Below, one piece after another: positions 1 to 11,471 of a DNA stretch of 64,000 nt. Under the pieces are notes generated by a model. That model had not been told where the DNA came from, ran no database searches, and worked only from the letters and a program-made list of their open reading frames with translations. This stretch comes from Falciphora oryzae (taxonomy: Eukaryota; Ascomycota; Sordariomycetes; Magnaporthales; Magnaporthaceae). Location: NCBI GenBank assembly GCA_000733355.1, contig JNVV01000004.1:1838785-1902784 (forward strand). The letters run 5' to 3'. Position numbers and translations under genes: made by a program. Positions within the stretch are counted from its first letter, which is position 1, and each line of letters starts with the position of its first letter.

Positions 1-479
1 CCTCAGGGCCGAGCACGATCTCACGCGTGATACCGCCTCCCGGAGTGCTGGGGGTGTAGGTGAGGGCAACGGTGCGCCAGGACTCGCCCTCGATTACCGT
101 CTCAGCAACCGTAGTCAGGGCGAACATGGCGGGCAGATCCTGCTTCCAGACGTTGTAGCTCTTGAGCTTGGAGAGCTCGCTGACGATGAAGTCGACAGAG
201 GCGGCATAGCCGGGGAGGCCAAACGCGCGGTTGCCACCGTTGGCGGAGGCGATGTCATACAGCTTCTGGAGGTTGTCCATGAGTCTAGAGTGTGGTCGCA
301 TTAACATATCTAAGACTCTCTTTAGTCGATTCGGACTAAGAGACCAAGGATCAAAGGACCTACCCGTCCGCAGTGATGAACCCCTGAAGCTTCGCGGACT
401 CGACGGGCGGCCTGCAGTCTTTGCTCTGAGCCAATGCAGGCAGCACCGCCCACAGCGCCGACGCCTTGCTGATCCTCAT
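1..479 (-). CDS. Secreted M28-type aminopeptidase, N-terminal part (runs off left edge)
   Basis: Two exons are visible on the minus strand: 479-364 and 284-1, joined across a 79-bp GT-AG intron to give GLMDNLQKLYDIASANGGNR after the splice. The start at 479 gives MRISKASALWAVLPALAQS, a good signal peptide. The next ~110 residues (NGGNRAFGLPGYAASVDFI) match the leading segment of fungal aminopeptidase Y / leucine aminopeptidase 2 proteins, which carry a PA domain followed by an M28 zinc-peptidase domain. The zinc ligands lie beyond the window, so catalytic integrity cannot be judged. By family it would remove N-terminal residues from peptides outside the cell or in the vacuole. A TATAAA lies upstream at 612-617. 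The family call is recognition of the N-terminal segment only. Confidence 0.8.
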
Positions 480-611
480 GATTGCGGTTGGGATTGTGCA
501 CGGGGAGGTTCTCTGGACGGCTGGGATACAGCTCGAAAAACGGCGCTCGAGGAAGAATCGAGGATAGCAATGCACCCAACCAAGCAGAAGAGGAGCTGCA
601 GTCATCACGGC

Positions 612-617
612 TTTATA
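612..617 (-). promoter_or_regulatory. Candidate TATA box of the M28 peptidase gene
   Basis: TATAAA on the minus strand, about 135 bp upstream of the chosen ATG at 479. This spacing leaves room for a 5' UTR of roughly 100 bp. Confidence 0.4.
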
Positions 618-1820
618 CTACACGCGTCATTTCCCCGCGCGCCTGCGGGTGAGGAGAACACGCCATCGCTCGCTTCCATGTCCCCCCTCCACCGCGGTAA
701 CTTGGCATGCCCGGATCGCTGGTCAATTGGGCATATCGTTCGCCGGCGGCGCGATTGTGGTTGAAAGTGTGGGGATCGAGAGCATCGGCGAGGTGAGGAG
801 CTTCCCTTTGCAGCTCTGGCGGTGGGAAGCTGAGGAGGGATTAGGGAAGAAATCTGACCGCCCATGTCGAATGAGGAAGGTCGCACAATTTGAGTCTGGG
901 CGCCGAGAAAAGGCAAGACTGGTGGTGGCGGCCTATTGACAACCTGCCCGAGTTCACTGCAGTCAAGCACTGTGTTTTGGTGCAACAGCGCTGCACCGTT
1001 CTGACGCTTGGTTTGTGCCTGGCTCAATGGGAGATGCACTGCAGGCACACTCTGAATTGCACGGTATGCTACTGCAGGTTCCACACAGCGCCTGCCGCAT
1101 GGGTGTTGGCGATACCAAATTCCAGCCGCAGGACGGGCGGGGAAAGCAAGGCCACCAAGGACTGGAAGACATGCCCACCCTCCCTGCAAGGGACTTTTCG
1201 GCTCAAATGGCCTCAGGCGCAGAAATCTGCTCAATCGCCTCTGCAAAGCGTTCAATAGGGGTTGCATCAGCTGATATCTTGCGCTTTCTTCAATCTAAAT
1301 CGACCATCTCCGCCGGTTTTCGTGCTCAATCAGAGTGGGATTGTGAATAAGCCGGGGAGTTGGTCGAGTCTGCTTACGCTCTCGGTTGACATCAAGCCGC
1401 CGGCGATCATGGACGGCCGTGGCCGTGGCCGTAGCCGTTCCTACAGTCTGTAATCCGGATACTTACGTAAAGACCTATTTCCCGTATTGAGAAGCAGTCC
1501 GCTTCCAGGTTCTGCTGCGCGGCGGGACTTTTTTTTCGCTCGGGATTTGGCGGCATCCCGGAAGCCATTGTCCAATCCGGGGCCAGCCTCCCTGCAAGCT
1601 TACGGTCTACAGCCTCCCCACCGCCCGCCCCATGCCAACTAGTATGGACATCGGGAAAGAGTCATTCGGGACGGTCCATGGCTGGCCTCATGGCTGGCCC
1701 CAAACCGGCGACAAGTCTTCGGGACGGCAGCGAGATGAGTGGTGGGGCTTCCAGAGCCCAAGACATGCAATCGAGGCATCGACTATATCGCCCAGGTGAC
1801 ACAGCTTCGTCTCTTACGAC

Positions 1821-1827
1821 TATATAA
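1821..1827 (+). promoter_or_regulatory. Candidate TATA box of the tannase gene
   Basis: TATATAA lies 96 bp upstream of the chosen ATG at 1923. An ATG at 1838 opens only a very short frame and probably lies at or before the transcription start. Confidence 0.5.
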
Positions 1828-1922
1828 GCCTCAAGAGATGCCGCCACCAACTTGAGATACGGCCTCCTGTGCCAGAGCCACCGAGCTTTGATTTCCCCCC
1901 TTCGGCAAGCAAGGGAAGCAGA

Positions 1923-3727
1923 ATGTCGCTCTCTTCGATTTGCGTCCCCGAGACGTTCGGCTCTCTCGACATCTTTGGGGCTTCAGTCCTGCGAGTCGAG
2001 GCCACTCTCATCAACAAATTCAACGCGACTATCCCGACCTACAGGCACACTCCCGGTCAGCAGTTCCTGAACCTGACGGGACTCGACTTCTGCAATGTCA
2101 CCGTCTCCTACACACACCCGGGCCAGAACGACGAGATCCACGTCGAGACATGGCTGCCAACGCCCGAAAAGTGGAACGGCCGCTTCATGGGGACCGGCGG
2201 CGGCGGTTGGGAAGCCGGCCGGTCCCTGGCCTTCAATATGATGTTCATGATGCCCGCCATCAACGAGGGGTTCGCGCCTGCCGCTACCGACGCCGGCGTG
2301 CCTCCCAATGTCGCCGACTGGGCCCTTGTCAGCAAGGGCAACGTCAACCAGATAGCCCTCCACAACTTCGCTGCACGAAGTCTTGAGGAGCAGGTGAGAT
2401 TTTGTTCTATGTCCGAGAATCTCTCATGAGACACATCTTTTAACCCAGGAAAACAATCCCCAGGCCCTTATCGGCAAAGCAGTGGTAAAGCTTGCGTACA
2501 AGAAGAAGCCCGAGTACTCGTACTTTGAGGGGTGCTCCCAGGGCGGCCGGCAAGCCATGATGCTGGCAGCGCGGTATCCGACGTTGTACGACGGCATTGC
2601 AGCCAACGCGCCAGCACTGGACCTGAACAACATCTTCAACAGCTGGTTGTGGCCGCAGCTTATCATGAATCTGGCTGGCGAGAACGCTCCACACGAGTGC
2701 GAGATGGACGCTATTACCGCGGCTGCTATCGCAGCCTGCGACGAGCTCGACGGCGTTAGGGACGGCCACATCGGCGTCGAGCCTGAGGAGTGCTTGGCCC
2801 GCTTCGACCCCTTCTCCATTGTCGGCCGCACCATAAACTGCACCGCGAACCGCCACCCGGAGTCGGGAGATGTGGGCCAGACCCTCGTCGTCAGCCAGCT
2901 GGCGGCAAAGCTCGTCAATACCACCTGGGCTGGCGCACTGTGGGCCGACGGCACTAGCACCTACTTTGGGCCGCCCCCGGGGACAGACCTGACGGGTAAC
3001 CAGCCCAACTATCTTGACCGGACGGCCTTCAGCACCCTTAATACGGCATGCAAGAACGGCACCGACGGAGAGGTCTGCGTCGGCCGCCCGAATCCTTTGG
3101 GGCTTTGGTGGTTCCAATACTTCACCGGCAGGGACGCGAGCCTCAACTTCACTAGCGTGACGCAGGAGGAGTTTGACAACCTCTGGAGGTTCGGAGGGCA
3201 AGAATATGTCGCCTTCACTCCGAAGCCAGACTTGACCGAGTTCCACAAGGCAGGCGGAAAGATGCTGACCTTCCACGGCACGGTAAGCACCCATCGCCCT
3301 CGTCCGCTCACGCGCATTCCCAGCACACATTCGTGATTCACAAGTCTAACAATTGGCATTCTGCCTCGATCCCCAGCTCGACCAACTGATCCCGGCTAAA
3401 TCGACCGAAAGCTTTTTCAAGTCGGCCGCCTCCCGTCCAGGCAACATCCAGGACTACTGGCGATACTTCCCCGTGCAAGGCCTGCACCACTGCATCTCGG
3501 GGACGGGCTCGCCCCCTTACACCATGCTCAAGCAGCTACAAGCCTGGGTCGAGGACGGGACCGCGCCGACGTCCTCTCCGTTCGACCTCCTGGACCCGGC
3601 CACCGGCGACGTCCACCAGCGCCTGGCCTGCGCGTTCCCGCAAAAGGCAGCGTTCAGCCGGGGGTGCGGCGACCCGAAGAAGGAGGAGTGCTGGTCATGT
3701 GCGGGGGACCCCGCTGCTGCCTTATAA
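1923..3727 (+). CDS. Tannase / feruloyl esterase B family hydrolase
   Basis: Three exons (1923-2393, 2464-3282, 3377-3727) give about 546 aa, near the family's usual length. The catalytic Ser sits in FEGCSQGGRQA (Ser182, preceded by Cys181). The Asp is in DQLIPAKS (Asp432) and the His in LHHC (His468-Cys469). This is the CS-D-HC arrangement in which a disulfide links the residues beside Ser and His. Family members hydrolyse gallate or hydroxycinnamate esters of plant polyphenols and cell walls, usually outside the cell. The first in-frame ATG (1923) gives MSLSSICVPETF with no signal peptide, which is odd; upstream in-frame sequence has no other ATG. A missed upstream exon or a truly intracellular enzyme are both possible. 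The next gene on the same strand is a secreted mannanase. Confidence 0.9.
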
Positions 3728-4404
3728 GGACTGCCTCGGGGGTTGTGGGCCGAACTCGCCTCAGCGCAGAAGGTCGATGGTCGTGGGAGCCTGTTGTGGG
3801 GCTTGATGGAGACCATGAGCGGGTGCCACGGCTGTTCCGAGGCTCGTGGCGAGCATCTTGAGCAGCCCCAAAAGGAGGACGTTCTATATTGAGGAGTGGA
3901 AGATGGCCGGTTGCCCCTCGCGACTTTTGGGCTGCGGCCGTGGAATGGGCACACCAATCGCGCGGTTATCCCGAGCGAGCGCGGCTGTGGCCTCGCGAAT
4001 CTCGATGGTGGGGTCGGCTTCACATGTGTTGACCCCTGAATCTTTCGCCCGGACTCCCCTGCGAAGCGGGTGTCGCGACGTTGCGGGTGGTGTGGCCCTG
4101 TGCCCAGTTCGATCAGGGGAGTTCATGCCCCCGCAGCTGCGCCTCCTCTTGCGTGATCGCATGGATGCCAACCAAGCATTCGTCCCATAGTTAAATTTTA
4201 CTCCGTCATCGAAAAGCCTCGAGGTTTGTTGTCGGTTCGATCCGGCGCCTGATGCCCTGTGCTAAATTTGAGTAAATAACGTCGTCCAGGGGCTGCACGG
4301 TCTCCACCCTAAATCGTTCCCCTGCGTTTTCGGGATCACCATGGCATCGCCCCTTTTCCCCAGAATCGCGACCATGGGTGTGGTCACGCTGCGGGGCACA
4401 TCGC

Positions 4405-4407
<3 letters not shown>

Positions 4408-4436
<29 letters not shown>
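4408..4436. repeat. 29-nt homopolymer T tract
   Basis: Direct reading shows 29 consecutive T. Such tracts are length-variable in fungi and the exact count may be an assembly estimate. It lies about 310 bp upstream of the mannanase start, where poly(dT) can exclude nucleosomes; any regulatory role is inference. Confidence 0.85.
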
Positions 4437-4683
4437 CACAAATGCAGAGATGTAATCTCTTTGTAAATCTGGGCTGTGTGGACCTCCAGGATGGATGTCA
4501 TGGGCATCGCCTCTCTCGGCACAATGTCACCCGCGCGGGGGGCGACGGCGGAGCGAACGCTTCCGCCGGCTGTGCCGTCGTCGTGGAGCGGCGGCCGAGG
4601 TCAAATAGCAGCGAGCCCGCTCGTCGGGATGTGTCGATGTGGCTTTGTCTTTACCCATCCACCTTTTTTAGGTAGTCATTCTT

Positions 4684-4688
4684 TATAA
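4684..4688 (+). promoter_or_regulatory. Candidate TATA element of the mannanase gene
   Basis: TATAA 58 bp upstream of the ATG at 4746, typical TATA-to-ATG spacing for a strongly inducible fungal gene with a short leader. Confidence 0.45.
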
Positions 4689-4745
4689 CCATTCAAAGAC
4701 CCTTTTTGGCTGTCGTCAACACTCTTTTTTTCTTCGACTCCCAAC

Positions 4746-6326
4746 ATGACGAGACTGTTCGAGCTGGGCACCGCCCTCGTCGCGGCCGCCTTTGCCGTCA
4801 CGTCCGCGTCCGCAAGGGTCCTCGCGCCGCGGGCCGCCGCCGTCTTCGAGGCCGAGGACGCGGCCCTCACCGGCACCGCCGTCGCCACGGAGGTCAAGGG
4901 CTACTCGGGCAAGGGCTACGTCGGCGGCTTCGACGGCGACGGCGACAAGATCACCTTCACGGTGCCCAGCGACGGCGCCAGGCTGTACAACCTCAACATC
5001 CGCTACGCCGGCGTCTACGGCGAGAAGCGCGCCACGCTGAGGTACAACGGCGGCTCCGACACGGAGATCCTGCTCAAGGCCACAACCTCGTGGGAGACGG
5101 CGTCGGGGGGCCAGGTGCTGCTGAACAAAGGCGACAACAAGATCGAGATCTTGAACAACTGGGGATGGTAAGAGCTCACTGCCCCTTTTGCCTGCTACCT
5201 ACCTACCCGAGCCTCGTTCGCTAACAAACTCTCCACCGTCAGGTTCCTCATCGACTACATCAGCATCGAGGCCACCACCCCGCGCGGCCCGCACGACATC
5301 AACGCCAACCTGAACAACCCCAAGGCCAGCACGGAGGTCAAGGCGCTCTACTCGTACCTCCGGTCCATCTACGGCAAGAAGATCCTCTCGGGCCAGCAGG
5401 ACCTCAAGTGGGCCGACTACGTCACCCAGCAGACAGGCAAGACCCCCGCCCTGGTCGCCGTCGACCTGATGGACTACACGCCCTCGCGCGTCGAGCACGG
5501 CACCAAGGGGACCGCCGTCGAGGAGGCCATCGCGCACCACAACAAGGGCGGCATCGTCTCGGTCCTGTGGCACTGGAACGCCCCCGCCGGCCTCTACGAC
5601 ACGGCCGAGCAGCCGTGGTACAGCGGTTTCTACGCGCGCGCGACCGACTTTGACGTGTCGCGCGCCATGGCCGACACCGCCAACGCGAACTACACGCTCC
5701 TCGTGCGCGACGTCGACGCCATCGCCGCCCAGCTCAAGAGGCTGAGGGACGCGGGCGTCGCCGTGCTCTGGCGGCCGCTGCATGAAGCCGAAGGTGCTTG
5801 GTTCTGGTGGGGCGCAAAGGGCGCCGAGCCGTGCAAGAAGCTGTGGGCCATGGTGTATGATCGGCTGACCAACCACCACGGCCTCGACAACCTCGTCTGG
5901 GTCTGGAACTCGGCCGCGCCCGAGTGGTACCCCGGCGACGAGACGGTCGACATCCTCAGCGCCGACGTCTACGCCCAAGGAAACGGAGTATGCTTCTTTC
6001 CCTCCTCGTCTTGTGTTTCTGTTATTCACTCGTCACGCTAACCCCCATTTTCTCAATTCCAGCCCATGTCCCTGCAGTACAACGAGCTCGTCGCCCTCGG
6101 CAAGGACAAGAAGCTCATCGCCGCCGCCGAGGTGGGCTCCGTCCCGAAGCCGGAGCTGCTCAAGGCCTACCAGGCCCACTGGCTGTGGTTCTGCGTCTGG
6201 GAGGACAAGTACATCAACAACAAGGACTGGAACGATCCCGCCCTCCTCAGGGCCGTCTACAACGATGACTACGTCCTGACGCTGGACGAGATCCAGGGCT
6301 GGGCCAAGTCTGGCGGCTCCAAATAG
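4746..6326 (+). CDS. Secreted beta-1,4-mannanase, CBM35 + GH26
   Basis: Exons 4746-5167, 5243-5987 and 6063-6326 give 476 aa. Residues 1-23 form a signal peptide. About residues 32-152 form a CBM35-like beta-sandwich (EAEDAALTG start, GGQVLLNKGDNKIEI, FLIDYISIE). The rest is a GH26 barrel with KKILSGQQDLKW, VLWHWNAPAG, LWRPLHEAEGAWFWW and NLVWVWNS. The acid/base Glu is predicted at 322 (HEAE) and the nucleophile at 412 (AAEVGS); their 90-residue spacing fits fungal GH26 mannanases. By family it cleaves the backbone of mannan, glucomannan or galactomannan during plant cell-wall breakdown. Introns are 75 bp each with clean GT-AG ends. The arrangement CBM35-GH26 is common in coprophilous and saprotrophic Sordariomycetes. 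Confidence 0.93.
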
Positions 6327-7113
6327 GCCCACGATACACGGGGCTTTGAAGCTTGGACCTTTTCTGTTTGTAAATATTATTATAACGCAAGCGTGATGTG
6401 ACTTCGTTTTCTGTATATAATTACATCATTTCGGTGCCCGTGCCCGTTCTCGGCAAAATTCCCCTTGTGCATGCGCTAGCCACTCTTGATCAAAGTCGGT
6501 GTTTGTAAAATAAAAAAATAAAAATAAAAAATAAAAAAAACGTCCTTGATTCGGGGATTCGGCGTGCCGCTTTTGGGGCCTCTAAATTGTACTCCCTTTC
6601 ATTAATCTTGTGACCCCTCGTCCTAAAACAGCTCTCAATACTACTCTTGTGAAAAGTTGTTTTTCAAGCCTAAACCATGATGAATGATACTGAATTTCTT
6701 TCATTCTCGTGAAAAATCTACAACTATCTAAGCCTCAAGTTAATGACTATAGATACTGTAGCAATTATAACCAATCTGGGAGCTCATCTCACTTTATCCC
6801 AGGGTCCTATCTATTCTTTCCCCAAGGTCATGTACCTCGCAGTGAAATCATCATCAAGTTACCTGAAACCCCCAACACTTGTTTCTGATAGACTAGCGGG
6901 TCAGACTCATTATCCTTCGGCTTGAGAACATTTCCCTTTTGACGAGCCAAGTTGCGCTGCATGTTTATCCAACGATGCTGTTGTCACGTCATATGGGGTA
7001 TCCCCATATTTGGCCGTGAGATACCGCATCGACTTGATGGCACTGAGTATTTTGGGTTGTTTAGCAAACTTTTTCCGTACAGTGATTCAAGCCATGGGAA
7101 CGAAACAGGAGTC
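6327..7113. other. AT-richer intergenic stretch
   Basis: Nearly 800 bp between the mannanase and the phosphotransferase 3' end, visibly richer in A and T than its surroundings, with an A/TAAA-rich patch at 6508-6540. No protein or RNA motif is evident. It may hold the two genes' 3' UTRs and possibly an eroded repeat, but nothing identifies one. Confidence 0.5.
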
Positions 7114-8367
7114 CTACTCTTGTCTCATCTCTTTGTGATCTGTCCATAGCGTCGAGACCATCAAGGATGACCTGATTGCATAGAGCGTCCAGAGATCGTA
7201 TCTTTCCGGGTTGTCCTCCACTTGCAGATCCTGGGTCCCCTCGACCAGATTGAGATATGCCTCATAGTGCTCCTTACCTGTAAGATTCCTCGAGGTTTTA
7301 AACTGTGAGAAATCATCTGCGGCGATGGAGGAATAATCCCTGTTGAGCAAGATCATTCAGATATCAAAGTGAGTTCGGATGTGAGAAAAGAGAAGAATTC
7401 ACCCACAGTCACGGTGTCCGTAGAAGCAACATGGGTCGTAGAGCAGGACACTGTTGGTCTCACTGTCGACGGCAATGTTGCCATGCCACAGATCCCCGTG
7501 AAGCAGCACCGGCTCGATCTTGTTGCCCCCGGTCTCCAGGGGCCGTATGAGGCGAGGCACCACCCTGCTCAGCAGCACCTCGGACAGGGCCTCGAGGTCC
7601 GCGTCCCGCCCCTGGGCCTCCAGCTCGGCACCGAGGACGGCCCTGAGGTTCCGAGAGAAGAACTCCTCCCAAGTGTCGCACCAGGACGTGTCGATATCCT
7701 GGGTGGCCGCGAAGGTCTTGACGTGGAAGCCGAACTTGCCCTCGGGAGACCGGTGCTCGTGGAGCCGGGCCACGACTCTGGCGACCTCGGCGGGCGAGGG
7801 ACGGTCGGGCCCCATGGGCGTCATGTCCCGGAACTCGGCCAGGAAGAAGGCCCAGCCCGGCCTCGAGGCGCAGCGGCCCCAAGCGATGGGCTCGGTGGCG
7901 TTGTCGGGGATGGCGCGGAACAGAGTCTGGGAGCCTTCGAACTCGGCCCGGGCGATTTCGCCGGCTCTTGGGACTGTGTAGAACTGGCGCTCGGTCAAGT
8001 TTGTCAAGACACCGCAGAGTCCCGGCGATTGGAAGACTGATAGCCTGTTGGTCCCGAAAATGTGGGAACAAAAGCTCACCTTGAGGAACAGCAACCTCTC
8101 GGAGCCATCCCGGAAGCCTATCGTGACCTTGCTGTTGATGGCCCAGAAGCTGCAAAAGGGATTGGTCTTGACCCATTTGACCACCGCGCCCTTGGGAATT
8201 GCTGTGAGGGATGCAAGTTGGTCAGGATGTGCCACGGCGCAATAATTCTCATTGAGATTGACAAAGGACGTACCTTGCAGGACATTGGCATCGAGCTCGT
8301 GGCCTTCGTAGCGCTCGTTTTCCGGCACCGTTGGCGCGTCAAAGCCAGGCGGGAGCCAGATGGACAT
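7114..8367 (-). CDS. Fructosamine-kinase-like phosphotransferase (APH fold)
   Basis: Proposed exons 8367-8274, 8201-8080, 7983-7403 and 7339-7114 give 340 aa. The catalytic segment reads VLLHGDLWHGNIAVDSE, followed by LLYDPCCFYG as the metal-binding part. This pattern is typical of fructosamine/ketosamine-3-kinase-like proteins, which phosphorylate sugar adducts on protein lysines so that the adduct breaks down. N-terminal AIPKGAVVK and FRAIPDNATEPIAWG fit the ATP-binding lobe. The first intron joins LQ to AIPKG. The second (96 bp, in frame) is less certain because the frame stays open across it. The fourth exon ends with YDLWTLYAIRSSL. Many fungi carry several such proteins of unknown substrate, so the substrate is not assigned. 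Confidence 0.78.
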
Positions 8368-10065
8368 GCTTTCTGATGGCAAACAACAAGACCCGTGCAG
8401 GATTCTGGAGCACCGATGGCAGGCTGCACGAAACGAGCACGAGAGAAAGAAGCCCATTGTTCCCATGATCCCATGACGCCTTCTTAACACCAAGGACCAG
8501 GGTCCCCCCATGACAGGGACGAGAATCGCGGCTGCAGGCTCGAGTGTGACAGCCAATACGGTCGCTCACCGGTGCGGTCTATCTCCCCCGTCCGGAGATG
8601 CTTGTGTGCCAGTCTAACCCAGGAAGCTCGTCGTGTGTGGGTTTTCGCACCCGGTCGACGGTGTCAGGGGCGCCCGACACGCGCGCGTGATTGGACGGCG
8701 GACGGTGTGCTAAGGTGGCTAGCTCCCCCCGCGTGCAGGTTTGTTTGCGAATGGGCACATGCATGTGAGGGTTTACGGCTTCCAGGATTTTGCTTCTAGG
8801 CCTGGTGGTCGGCGAGCCGGTTCGGGCGGTATTTTTCTGCCTGGAAAGTCAGCCCATGCAACTCGGCCGCCGACCTAGGCTGGGCTGCTTGTCAGTCGCA
8901 TCCATCGATCCGGCCCTGACGACAGAATTTGGTCGCTACGACTCGGCCAAAACTCGTGCACCAAGCTGCCAGACCGTGGCAGCCCTGTCAGGCTGCCACC
9001 GGTTTCGGTTGTCCGCCCGATGGGGGTGGTTTCGGGAGATCTGACCGGTGAGCAATGCTTTGATGCTGCCCCCGTCGCGCTGCAGAAGGCGGTGAAAACA
9101 TATTGATGCAGTGGCGTCGGATAGCCGCGTCGGACGTCTCGAACACTGGGCCATGCTTCTTCGGGTTGATAATGATGCAGTAAATTGCCGCCGGCGTCAA
9201 TTAATTGGTGCTCGCCGTTATCCTCGCAGAAATCGGGCAACCGACATGGATCTTATTGGCGTGGATTTCCTCACCAAGAGCCTGCGGCTCCGTTGTGCAC
9301 CTCCCGCCCTCACCGTGGCCTTCAGGCTTTCGTATATTGCCTCAACGGTCTCGGCGATGGGGAAATAAAGATGACATGCACGCTTTGTCCAGGTAGTCAG
9401 CGCCTTGAGATAATAAGCAGAACATGTCGGACCTGACACACCCAAAGCCCCCGACTGTTCGTTCGCCCCAAGGCGATCGAGGAACGTGTTGCTGTCCTCG
9501 TATTCGGGCAGTTCTCCGCTATGGATGATGGAGATACAAGCCCAGGCACACGACCTTGTTCCGTTGGCACAGTCGGGATATTGTGGTTTTTATTCCCCGT
9601 GGCCATGATACCAAATGCCCTCGCTCTTGGTTTGTGTGGTGTTCAATTTTTGGTTCCTAAAAAGGTGCCATCCATAGGCACGCATCAAGTGATGGAACTC
9701 CTCAGGCTTAAGCGTCTGTGCAACCGAAGCGCCCAGGCGACGGCTGGTTTCAAATAGCAATGATTTGCCCGTCCGAACCCATTTGCTGCTGTGCGACGGG
9801 CGCGAGGCTAATTTGGAATATCTCGTAAGCGTGCACCTTGGCGTCACAGATTTCGATATTGCCTGTAACGCAGGAGGACAAACAGTCGCCTTGTATTTGC
9901 TATCAATCGGTAGTGGTCGGAGCATGCCGAAATGTGGAAATGGGAAATCAAATACGAAAGCGAAACAGTGCGGCCAGAGATAAAAATCGGGAGCAAAAAG
10001 TACCAAAGATAGCAGATAACAAAGGACCAGCCAGCCCAGTTGACTTGGGCAGGCGACAAAAGATT
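8368..10065. other. Gene-poor stretch left of the tRNA
   Basis: About 1.7 kb with only small overlapping open frames, none with recognisable motifs or convincing splice structure. The left end must contain the promoter of the phosphotransferase gene. Confidence 0.55.
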
Positions 10066-10161
10066 TGGACAAACGGGGAATCGAACCCCGGACCTTTCGC
10101 AATGCCGTTGCAGATGATTCTACAGTGCGAAGCGAACGTTATACCCCTAAACCATTCGCCC
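10066..10161 (-). tRNA. tRNA-Ala: tRNA-Ala(CGC) with 24-nt intron
   Basis: On the minus strand the ends GGGCGAA and TTTGTCC pair as a 7-bp acceptor stem with discriminator A. The third pair is G-U, the G3:U70 identity element of alanine tRNA. The T arm is CGGGG-TTCGATT-CCCCG. The D stem is GTT/AAC, and the anticodon stem TTCGC/GCGAA. Placing a 24-nt intron (10125-10102) one base 3' of the anticodon, the standard position, leaves a 72-nt mature tRNA with anticodon CGC, reading GCG codons. No CCA is encoded, as expected for a nuclear eukaryotic gene. The intact T arm TTCGATT serves as the B box for RNA polymerase III. Confidence 0.93.
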
Positions 10162-11471
10162 TGTTGCTGTGCTGGCGGGCCAGAAGTCTTGGCTATGTGC
10201 GGGATGTGGATGCTGAGGGATTTTTGTCAGAACACACCCCTCGACAACCTCTGTCAGGTAACAGCGGCCGAGGTGAGACACCCAAGTGACAATCATCAAG
10301 CGTTATCTCTAGAGGTCCCCTAGGCTCTTGCCAAGTCTAATCATCCCGTCTTGGTTTCTTATGCATCGTGCGTCAAGATTGCCCTCGGTTTTGTGTATTG
10401 GGCCTCGCCGACTTTTGCCTGTGTTCAAGGTGTGTTTTGTGCTTTGCAGACGACCAGCTGGCCCGGCCCCTCCCGCTTCCCGCTATGCCGACTTGAGCCC
10501 CGCCGCCAGACGCTCCAGCCGGAAGCTGGCCAGGCGCTAGAATGGAGCACAGCGGCAAACGCCCAGGCCCTCGCCGCCACGACATGCGCCTGGAACCCCG
10601 CTGGAAAGTGGAAACGCGCGTTGGAAGCACAGCGGTGGATCGCTGTCGCTGTCCGTTCATGCTTTTCTCACACATGGAGACCTCAGGTTGGTCAGAGGAA
10701 CGCCCACAGCTTCAATCTGCAAACTCTGCTCCATAAATCCGGCCGGTAATAACATTTAGAACTGCATTCTTTTCGGTGAATCGGAGAACGGTCACGAGAT
10801 TATTTCATGTTTTTCCATCCGCAATACGATGTCTTGGAAGGGGCGCGCGCTGCGGGCGAGTGATCGTTGGCAACTGAGACAGCGCAGGGGGTGGCAACGT
10901 TAACCCCACTTGTATGCTGGCTGTGTTCGATCCTTGCTGAGTGGCAGCAGCCACTGCGGCCTGCGCAGAAAAACACCAGCTCTAGCAAGAACCGACTCTA
11001 CTGGACCAGGCCAGCCGCCGACGCCCCCTTACCGCCCCCAATCCTGGGCGGGCGGCAGATGCAGGCGCTGAATGGGGTTGCATTGACCGCGCCCTGCAGC
11101 CTGCCGGCCTACGCGTCTACCTGGTACCCATGATGGATGTTGGCCAGGCACACAGGCATGCAGGCAGGCTGACCGCGACTCTGTGGCTGTTCCCGTCGCC
11201 CTCAGCTGGACACCTGACGGATTAAAAACCCGACAGCGCCAGACGCAACGCTTCTGCAAGATACTCGTGACGCTTTCCTGTAGCTCACCGCTTTAGTCGC
11301 TGTTTATCCGAGCCCTGGATAATTATCGCTGTGCTTCTGCTTTCCACAGCCTCCGCGACAGTTGAACATCGGACACCTTAATTATCTACAACATCACACT
11401 ACGGGCAACACTCCGGGACGGGGACAGCTGTCTGCCTTGGCCGAATCCTCCTTCCAACATAACCCCCCGCG
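10162..11471. other. Gene-poor stretch right of the tRNA
   Basis: About 1.3 kb with no supportable coding gene. The right end is the leader and promoter of the DUF6601-like gene at 11472; no clear TATA box is seen there. Confidence 0.55.

Larger units (their letters stand above)
480..1922. other. Intergenic, divergent promoters of M28 peptidase and tannase
   Basis: About 1.4 kb with no supportable gene. Open frames up to 220 codons occur here but lack family motifs and overlap one another. A short CCGTGG/CCGTAG hexamer-like repeat sits near 1420-1440. Both ends carry TATA-like sequences facing outward. Confidence 0.6.
3728..4745. other. Intergenic between tannase and mannanase
   Basis: About 1 kb without a supportable gene. 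It contains an uninterrupted 29-T run at 4408-4436 and ends in the mannanase promoter, with TATAA near 4684. Confidence 0.6.

Noticed and set aside
605..1267. 220-codon open frame on the minus strand
   Set aside because: No ATG-supported start with motifs, overlaps frames on the other strand, and the composition is that of GC-rich intergenic DNA.
4225..4260. T-arm-like GGTTCGATCC suggesting a tRNA
   Set aside because: No pairing T stem of 5 bp, no D arm or anticodon stem could be placed around it.
5199..6029. 276-codon minus-strand frame antisense to the mannanase
   Set aside because: Runs across a plus-strand intron and mirrors the GH26 codons; a codon-bias shadow.
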